From an uncultured Acidimicrobiaceae bacterium (GTDB lineage Bacteria > Actinomycetota > Acidimicrobiia > Acidimicrobiales > Bog-793): a stretch of 18,252 nt of DNA. The position numbers were made by a program, and so were the translations under genes. Below, piece after piece: positions 13,807 through 18,252 of this stretch. The notes under the pieces were generated by a model, which did no database searches, was not told the origin of the DNA, and worked only from the letters and a program-made list of their open reading frames with translations. Location: the NCBI GenBank assembly GCA_903907185.1, contig CAIVND010000168.1:1-18252 (forward strand). The letters run 5' to 3'. How positions within the stretch are numbered: the stretch's first letter is position 1; each line of letters begins with the position of its first letter.

Positions 13807-15552
13807 GTGTTCGAGAAGGTCCTGATTGCGAATCGAGGAGAGATCGCGATCAGGGTCGCACGTACCTGTAGGGAACTTGGAATCAGGACCGTTGCGGTCT
13901 ACTCCGAGCTCGACGCCAATGCCTTGCACGTTCGGAGCTGCGACGAGGCCTACCTCATCGCGGGACCGTCACCCGAAGCTGGTTATCTCGATAGCGCGGC
14001 GATCGTTGCGATTATGGTGCGCTCCGGTGCGCAGGCGGTCCACCCCGGCTACGGGTTCCTGGCGGAGAACGCCGAGTTTGCCCGCAACGTCACGGAGGCG
14101 GGTGGCGTGTTTATTGGCCCCTTACCCGAGACGATCGAACTCATGGGTTCGAAGATCAGCTCTCGAGTGGCCGCAGCCGAAGCAGGGGTCAACGGGGTGC
14201 CTGGCCAGAATGTGCCGCTCAACGACGCGAGTGAGGTCATTGCCTTTGGCGAACAGGTTGGTTGGCCGGTCGCGATCAAGGCCTCATACGGTGGGGGTGG
14301 CCGCGGGCTCAAGGTCGTTTACAGCGCCAGCGAGGCCTCCGATCAATTTGCATCGGCGCAGCGCGAGGCGCAGGCATACTTTGGCCGTCCTGAGGTCTAC
14401 GTTGAGCGGTATCTGGCGAACCCGCGTCATATCGAGATGCAGATCATCGCCGACAACTTCGGCAACGCACTCTGGCTTGGTGAACGAGATTGCTCCTCCC
14501 AGCGGCGACACCAAAAATTGATCGAGGAGACTCCAGCAGCAGCACTGAGCGATGAGACACGTACCAAGATGGGACAAGCCTCAGTTGCGCTTGCCCAGCG
14601 CTGTGATTATCGCGGAGTAGGTACGGTGGAGTTCCTCTACGAAGATGGCGAGTTCTACTTCCTTGAGATGAATACTCGCCTTCAAGTTGAACACCCAGTA
14701 ACCGAACTGGTGACTGGACTCGACCTCGTACGGATGCAGCTCGAGGTCGCCGCTGGCGAGGAGCTTGCGCTTACCCAATCACAGATCACGACGCGCGGAC
14801 ACGCAATTGAGTGCCGAATAAATGCTGAGGATCCAACGGGAGGTGCCTTTCTCCCAAGTCCCGGAACAATTTCGACACTCGCGATGGCTGGTGGTTTCGG
14901 TGTGCGAGTCGATGCAGGCTACGGATCGGGCGATGCCGTTTCCCCGAACTATGACAATCTGATCGCAAAACTCTCAGTCTGGGGACGTGACCGTGAGGAC
15001 GCTCGACGCCGGATGCTCCGTGCGCTCGATGAGACCACGATTCTTGGCGTCGCGACGACTATTCCGGCGGCGAAGATCATCTTGGAGTCGACCCCGTTCA
15101 TCGAGGCAACGCACTCGACCCATTTCGTTGAGAGTGACCTCGACCTCTCATCCATCACGCCGCCTGCCGGTGTCGACGGCACGATCGATAACGAGGGTCG
15201 CGTACTTACCACGATCGACAGCGAGATCGATGGTCGTCGATTCCGCGTCCGACTCTGGCTCGAGGCCAGCATTGGAGCAAGTGGCGCCGGTGCAATCGCA
15301 CCGAAACGACGAGCATCGGGGATCAACCCGGTCGGCGATAACAAGGTCATTACCGCACCGATGCAGGGAACAATCATGTCTGTCGAGGTCAACGTCGGCG
15401 ATAGCGTTCAAGTCGATGACGTTATCTGTGTCCTTGAGGCCATGAAGATGGAGAACCCCATTCGCGCCAAGGCCGATGGCGTGATTAAAGAGCTTCGAGT
15501 CAAAGTTGGCGATGGTCTTGGACCCGGTGACCTTGTGGCGGTGATCGAGTGA
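13807..15552 (+). CDS. accA3: Acetyl/propionyl-CoA carboxylase alpha subunit (biotin carboxylase plus BCCP)
   Basis: Carboxylates its own biotin with ATP and bicarbonate, then presents it to a carboxyltransferase that makes malonyl- or methylmalonyl-CoA. The 581 residues contain the biotin-carboxylase N-domain (MFEKVLIANRGEIAIRV at the start), the ATP-grasp loop YGGGGRGL (161-168), FLEMNTRLQVEHPVTE (285-300) and the BCCP domain at about 510-581 with EAMKMEN (544-550), Lys547 being the biotin site. Size matches actinobacterial AccA3-type subunits (about 600). I chose the GTG at 13807, with AGGAG upstream and the conserved N-terminus, over an in-frame ATG at 13669 inside birA. No carboxyltransferase gene lies in the window. 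Confidence 0.95.
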   Translation: MFEKVLIANRGEIAIRVARTCRELGIRTVAVYSELDANALHVRSCDEAYLIAGPSPEAGYLDSAAIVAIMVRSGAQAVHPGYGFLAENAEFARNVTEAGGVFIGPLPETIELMGSKISSRVAAAEAGVNGVPGQNVPLNDASEVIAFGEQVGWPVAIKASYGGGGRGLKVVYSASEASDQFASAQREAQAYFGRPEVYVERYLANPRHIEMQIIADNFGNALWLGERDCSSQRRHQKLIEETPAAALSDETRTKMGQASVALAQRCDYRGVGTVEFLYEDGEFYFLEMNTRLQVEHPVTELVTGLDLVRMQLEVAAGEELALTQSQITTRGHAIECRINAEDPTGGAFLPSPGTISTLAMAGGFGVRVDAGYGSGDAVSPNYDNLIAKLSVWGRDREDARRRMLRALDETTILGVATTIPAAKIILESTPFIEATHSTHFVESDLDLSSITPPAGVDGTIDNEGRVLTTIDSEIDGRRFRVRLWLEASIGASGAGAIAPKRRASGINPVGDNKVITAPMQGTIMSVEVNVGDSVQVDDVICVLEAMKMENPIRAKADGVIKELRVKVGDGLGPGDLVAVIE

Positions 15553-16721
15553 GTGAGTTGGCCGATCGCACCAAGCAATCTGCTATCGACACTATTGATC
15601 GAGCGAAGAGCGCGCTCATCGAACTCTCACACAAAATTCATGCCCACCCAGAGCTCTCCTTTGAGGAGTATCAGGCGTCGACCTGGTGTGCAGATGCGCT
15701 TGAGGCAGAGGGATTTACGGTCGATCGTGGCATCTGTGATCTGCCCACAGCGTTTCGCGCTGAGTTTGGATCGGGGCCACTCGTCGTCGGAATCTGCTGC
15801 GAGTACGACGCTCTTCCTGACATCGGTCACGCCTGTGGCCACAACGTCATCGCCGCTGCAGCCGTAGGAACCGGACTCGCTCTCGCGCCACTCGCCAAAG
15901 AGCTCAACATCACCATTGTGGTGCTTGGCACGCCAGCTGAAGAGGGCGGCGGCGGAAAGATCTTGATGCTCGAGCGCGGCGGCTTTGACGGAATTAGCGC
16001 GGCAATGATGGTTCACCCCTGGACCTCTGAGATGGTCGGCATGCCCTGTCTCGCTGTCACCCACTTTGATGTCAACTATCACGGGGTCGAAGCACATGCC
16101 TCTGCCTATCCCGAACGAGGACGTAACGCCGCCGACGCGATCACGATTGCCCAGGTCGCGATTGGACTGCTGCGCCAGCACAAAGAGGATGGGGACCAAG
16201 TTCACGGCATCGTCTCACACGGCGGGTCAGCGCCAAACATCGTTCCCGCACAGACCACGGCGAAGTACTACGTTCGCTCATCGACTCTCGAAAAACTAAA
16301 AGAGTGGCTCCCTCGGGTGAAGCGTTGTTTTGAGGCGGGTGCGGTCGCCACAGAGACCACGGTCGACTACGTACCCCACTCTCCGCCGTACTCGGAGTTC
16401 GCGATGGACGAGCCGATGGCCGCGCTCTACCGAGCCAACGCGGAGTCGCTCGGTCGCAACTTTGCTCCGCCTGCCGAACGCATCGTTGCCGCGTCAACCG
16501 ATATGGCAAATGTCTCACTGGTGATTCCGACCATCCACCCGACCCTCGACATTGGCTCGCTCCCAGCGGTAAATCATCAGATTGCCTTTGCCGAGCACTG
16601 CATCTCGTCACTCGCAGATCTGGCACTTCTTGACGGGGCGAAGGCGATGGCGATGACGGTGATTGATCTTGCAACCACGGGCGAACGAGATCGACTGATC
16701 ACCGAAGTATCCGCTCGATAA
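15549..16721 (+). CDS. M20-family amidohydrolase, PM20D2/AbgB-like
   Basis: A 390-residue metal-dependent amide or dipeptide hydrolase. Visible motifs are HKIHAHPELSFEE (28-40), EYDALPDIGHACGHN (85-99) with metal-binding Cys96 and His98, PAEEGGGGK (129-137) with the catalytic Glu pair, MMVHPW (153-158), the dimer-domain YHGVEAHAS (177-185) and a C-terminal STDMANVS (316-323). This pattern fits the subfamily of p-aminobenzoyl-glutamate hydrolase subunits and the mammalian dipeptidase PM20D2. The natural substrate cannot be deduced. Its GTG start overlaps the carboxylase stop by four bases (GTGA), so the two are co-translated, which is an unusual partnership. A cytoplasmic enzyme is expected, as no signal peptide is seen. 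Confidence 0.88.
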   Translation: MSELADRTKQSAIDTIDRAKSALIELSHKIHAHPELSFEEYQASTWCADALEAEGFTVDRGICDLPTAFRAEFGSGPLVVGICCEYDALPDIGHACGHNVIAAAAVGTGLALAPLAKELNITIVVLGTPAEEGGGGKILMLERGGFDGISAAMMVHPWTSEMVGMPCLAVTHFDVNYHGVEAHASAYPERGRNAADAITIAQVAIGLLRQHKEDGDQVHGIVSHGGSAPNIVPAQTTAKYYVRSSTLEKLKEWLPRVKRCFEAGAVATETTVDYVPHSPPYSEFAMDEPMAALYRANAESLGRNFAPPAERIVAASTDMANVSLVIPTIHPTLDIGSLPAVNHQIAFAEHCISSLADLALLDGAKAMAMTVIDLATTGERDRLITEVSAR

Positions 16722-16786
16722 GGGTTTGCCCGCTTGTTAATTGGGTAGACCTGAGGTGTGAAACGACCTCGTCGGAGACACCAACA

Positions 16787-17692
16787 GTGAGTCCCGTCCG
16801 CACCGCAATCATCCCCGCTGCGGGCCTTGGGACAAGGATGGCCCCCGCAACTCAGGCGATTCCAAAGGAGTTGCTTCCGATTGGAAAACGACCTGCGATC
16901 GACTGGATCCTCGACGAGGCGGTGAGTGCCGGAATCGAAGAGGTGATCATTGTTACCAGTGACCGCAAGCCAGCGATCAGCGCCTATCTGGGCGATGGCC
17001 AACGCCGAAGTTCACGAAGCCAAGACGAACCGAGCAAGAACCTCGAGGTCCGCTTTGTTACCCAGAGCGCGCCAAGGGGACTCGGCGATGCCATCTTGTG
17101 TGGTTGGCGGCTCGCAGGCGATCAGCCGATTGCTGTGCTTCTCCCGGATGAGCTGATGCTCGGTGACACAGACCTGCTCAGCACCATGATCGACTACCAA
17201 CATCGCCTTGATCGATCGGTTGTCGCGCTCATGCGAGTGCCTCTTGAGGAGATCGGATCATATGGCTGTGCCGCGATCTCGGGTCGCGGCCCGGAGGGGA
17301 CGTTGGAGATCTCTGCCTGCTTAGAAAAGCCTGATCCGTGCACCGCAATGTCGAACTTTGCGATCTGCGGTCGGTATCTCCTTGCTGCTGATATCTACAG
17401 CTATCTGGCACAGTTGCGACCTGGTGCTGATGGCGAGGTTCAACTCACCCCCGCGCTCAATCGCGCCGCGGAGGGTAACGGACTCTTCGGCTGTGAGGCA
17501 CTCGCCCGCCACCAAAGGATCGATGTGGGCAGCTGGTCTGGATGGCTACGGGCAAACCAGCTGACACTCGAAGGAACGGGACAAGTTCGTAGCAATGGCA
17601 GTCATCGAAATCACCTCGGTCAATCAGCTCCGTCATTGACTTCTCGGCAACTCGACTCCTCGCACACTCAAGCCTCACTCTCATCGCTGTAA
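16787..17692 (+). CDS. galU: UTP-glucose-1-phosphate uridylyltransferase-like protein (GalU family)
   Basis: GalU makes UDP-glucose from UTP and glucose-1-phosphate. The 301-residue protein has AAGLGTRMAPATQAIPKELLP, spanning 11-31, in the nucleotide-binding loop, then RGLGDAILC (97-105), LLPDELM (118-124), EKPDP (180-184), GRYLL (195-199), LRPGADGEVQLTPAL (210-224) and DVGSWSGWL (246-254). In the last motif the family usually has Lys (DxGxKxGY); here it is Trp250, and the Lys of PATKA is Gln23. The last 35-40 residues are Ser/Gln/His-rich and match nothing I know. The GTG start has GGAG nine bases upstream and is separated by 65 bases from the hydrolase gene. Activity and the precise sugar are therefore less certain than family membership. 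Confidence 0.82.
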   Translation: MSPVRTAIIPAAGLGTRMAPATQAIPKELLPIGKRPAIDWILDEAVSAGIEEVIIVTSDRKPAISAYLGDGQRRSSRSQDEPSKNLEVRFVTQSAPRGLGDAILCGWRLAGDQPIAVLLPDELMLGDTDLLSTMIDYQHRLDRSVVALMRVPLEEIGSYGCAAISGRGPEGTLEISACLEKPDPCTAMSNFAICGRYLLAADIYSYLAQLRPGADGEVQLTPALNRAAEGNGLFGCEALARHQRIDVGSWSGWLRANQLTLEGTGQVRSNGSHRNHLGQSAPSLTSRQLDSSHTQASLSSL

Positions 17693-17880
17693 CGAAATTT
17701 GGCCCCGTGGCGGCACGTTCGTATTGACATAAGCACGGAGCAACCAATGCCAAGCGGAAACGATCATCGAAGTCAGAGCGATCGATAGGCTGGCTGAATC
17801 GCATCTATTGAGTAGCCGCCCGAACGATAGCCAAGACGGCAGAGCTTCTCATCCAACTGTTTACGAAGGGAGATCGGCAC
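17693..17880 (+). other. Intergenic region between galU and the DUF2630 gene
   Basis: These 188 bases hold no convincing gene. A perfect TTGACA (17724-17729) occurs without a matching -10 box at the right distance. GGGAG at about 17868-17872 is the ribosome-binding site of the DUF2630 gene. I see no terminator hairpin with a T-run. Confidence 0.4.
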
Positions 17881-18114
17881 ATGGATGACCAGAACCTGAT
17901 GGACCAAATCTCAAAACTTGTCGAAGAGGAACGCACACTTCGAACGGGTGCAAAACTCGATGAGATCGGCCAAAAGCGGATGGCCGAACTCGAAGCTCGA
18001 CTCGATCAGCTTTGGGATCTGCTCCGTCGCCGAGAGGCACGTGAGGAGTTCCACCAAGATCCCGATCTCGAGCGCGAACAGCCAGTGGCTGTTGTCGAGA
18101 ACTACATCCAGTAG
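17881..18114 (+). CDS. DUF2630 family small protein
   Basis: A 77-residue, highly charged, helical protein. It matches the actinobacterial DUF2630 family as I know it: an N-terminal acidic helix with LVEEERTLRTG (13-23), then LEARLDQLWDLLRRREAREE (37-56), and a C-terminal EQPVAVVENYIQ (66-77) like the family's terminal VxxVExYLQ. It is likely a coiled-coil or helical bundle in the cytoplasm, of unknown function. The ATG is preceded by GGGAG with an eight-base gap. It appears to be a single-gene unit with its own promoter in the 188-base upstream gap. Confidence 0.88.
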   Translation: MDDQNLMDQISKLVEEERTLRTGAKLDEIGQKRMAELEARLDQLWDLLRRREAREEFHQDPDLEREQPVAVVENYIQ

Positions 18115-18252
18115 CACCCGATCAAACAGACCGATCGCTGACGATCCCAATCCCTAATCAGAGCGTGAGCCAAGATCTCGTGAACAGTAGCTCCGCCGAT
18201 GCCACGCTTACGAGGCCGCCGCATGGAGCGGACAAAGGTCCACGACGACCAC
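18115..18252. other. Right-edge region without a confident gene
   Basis: Several short frames stay open to the window edge, among them plus-strand starts at 18165 (GTG) and 18199 (ATG). None has a recognisable motif or a good ribosome-binding site, and a minus-strand frame entering from the right is also open. A gene may begin or end just outside the window. Confidence 0.25.

Noticed and set aside
17724..17729. Perfect TTGACA -35 hexamer upstream of the DUF2630 gene
   Set aside because: No -10-like hexamer at 16-18 bases downstream, and it is far from the start codon.
17457..17804. Minus-strand open frame of 115 codons with the peptide IDR(S/G)DFDD occurring twice
   Set aside because: Much of it is antisense to the GalU core. 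The underlying direct repeat (17599-17624 and 17761-17786) matches at only 18 of 26 bases by hand count, which may be chance.
18165..18252. Possible start of a gene running off the right edge (GTG at 18165 or ATG at 18199)
   Set aside because: At most 29 codons are visible, several frames are open at once, and no motif or good ribosome-binding site decides between them.

Overview
The window looks like a chromosomal segment of a moderately GC-rich actinobacterium, most plausibly of the Acidimicrobiia (Ferrimicrobium-like organisms are a guess from gene content and base composition, not a database match). Three things support this: F420-synthesis genes (cofD, cofE), a DUF2630 gene, and a gene set that recalls the Mycobacterium tuberculosis region Rv3261-Rv3285 (fbiA-fbiB, manB, wbbL, rmlD, birA, accA3). 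No rRNA, tRNA, CRISPR array, insertion sequence or phage gene is visible.

Layout. From 13721 leftward everything reads on the minus strand. In transcription order these are birA; rmlB, rmlD and a WbbL-type rhamnosyltransferase; a membrane-anchored protein of unknown function with a Thr-rich tail; a ManB-type sugar-1-phosphate nucleotidyltransferase; a GalE-like SDR protein; cofD; cofE; two GT4 glycosyltransferases; and an Rmd-type GDP-6-deoxymannose reductase. After a 110-base gap holding a long imperfect hairpin and a probable leaderless promoter comes a GT2 glycosyltransferase fused to a polytopic membrane region, cut off by the left edge. Five minus-strand junctions are 4-base ATGA/GTGA overlaps, so 12856 to 2290 is probably one long, largely translationally coupled operon. 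From 13807 rightward genes read on the plus strand: the biotin carboxylase/BCCP alpha subunit of an acyl-CoA carboxylase, an M20 amidohydrolase coupled to it, a GalU-like uridylyltransferase and DUF2630. The 85-base gap 13722-13806 is the divergent promoter region.

How they work together. RmlB and RmlD make dTDP-L-rhamnose, WbbL uses it on a lipid-linked acceptor, ManB (and GalU) supply nucleotide sugars, and Rmd makes GDP-D-rhamnose. The GT4 and GT2 enzymes would assemble an envelope glycan from them. BirA would biotinylate the carboxylase encoded divergently beside it, which in related bacteria feeds lipid precursors. CofD and CofE build the F420 side chain. The window is therefore mainly an envelope-building locus with the F420 genes embedded in it.

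Most worth a second look: the GalE-like protein has lost both residues of the YxxxK catalytic motif; RmlB has Cys where the Asp of the catalytic Asp-Glu pair is expected; CofE stands alone without the FMN domain usual in actinobacterial FbiB; and the gap 2180-2289 has a structured terminator-like element followed by a leaderless promoter. I found no clearly new multi-gene system.
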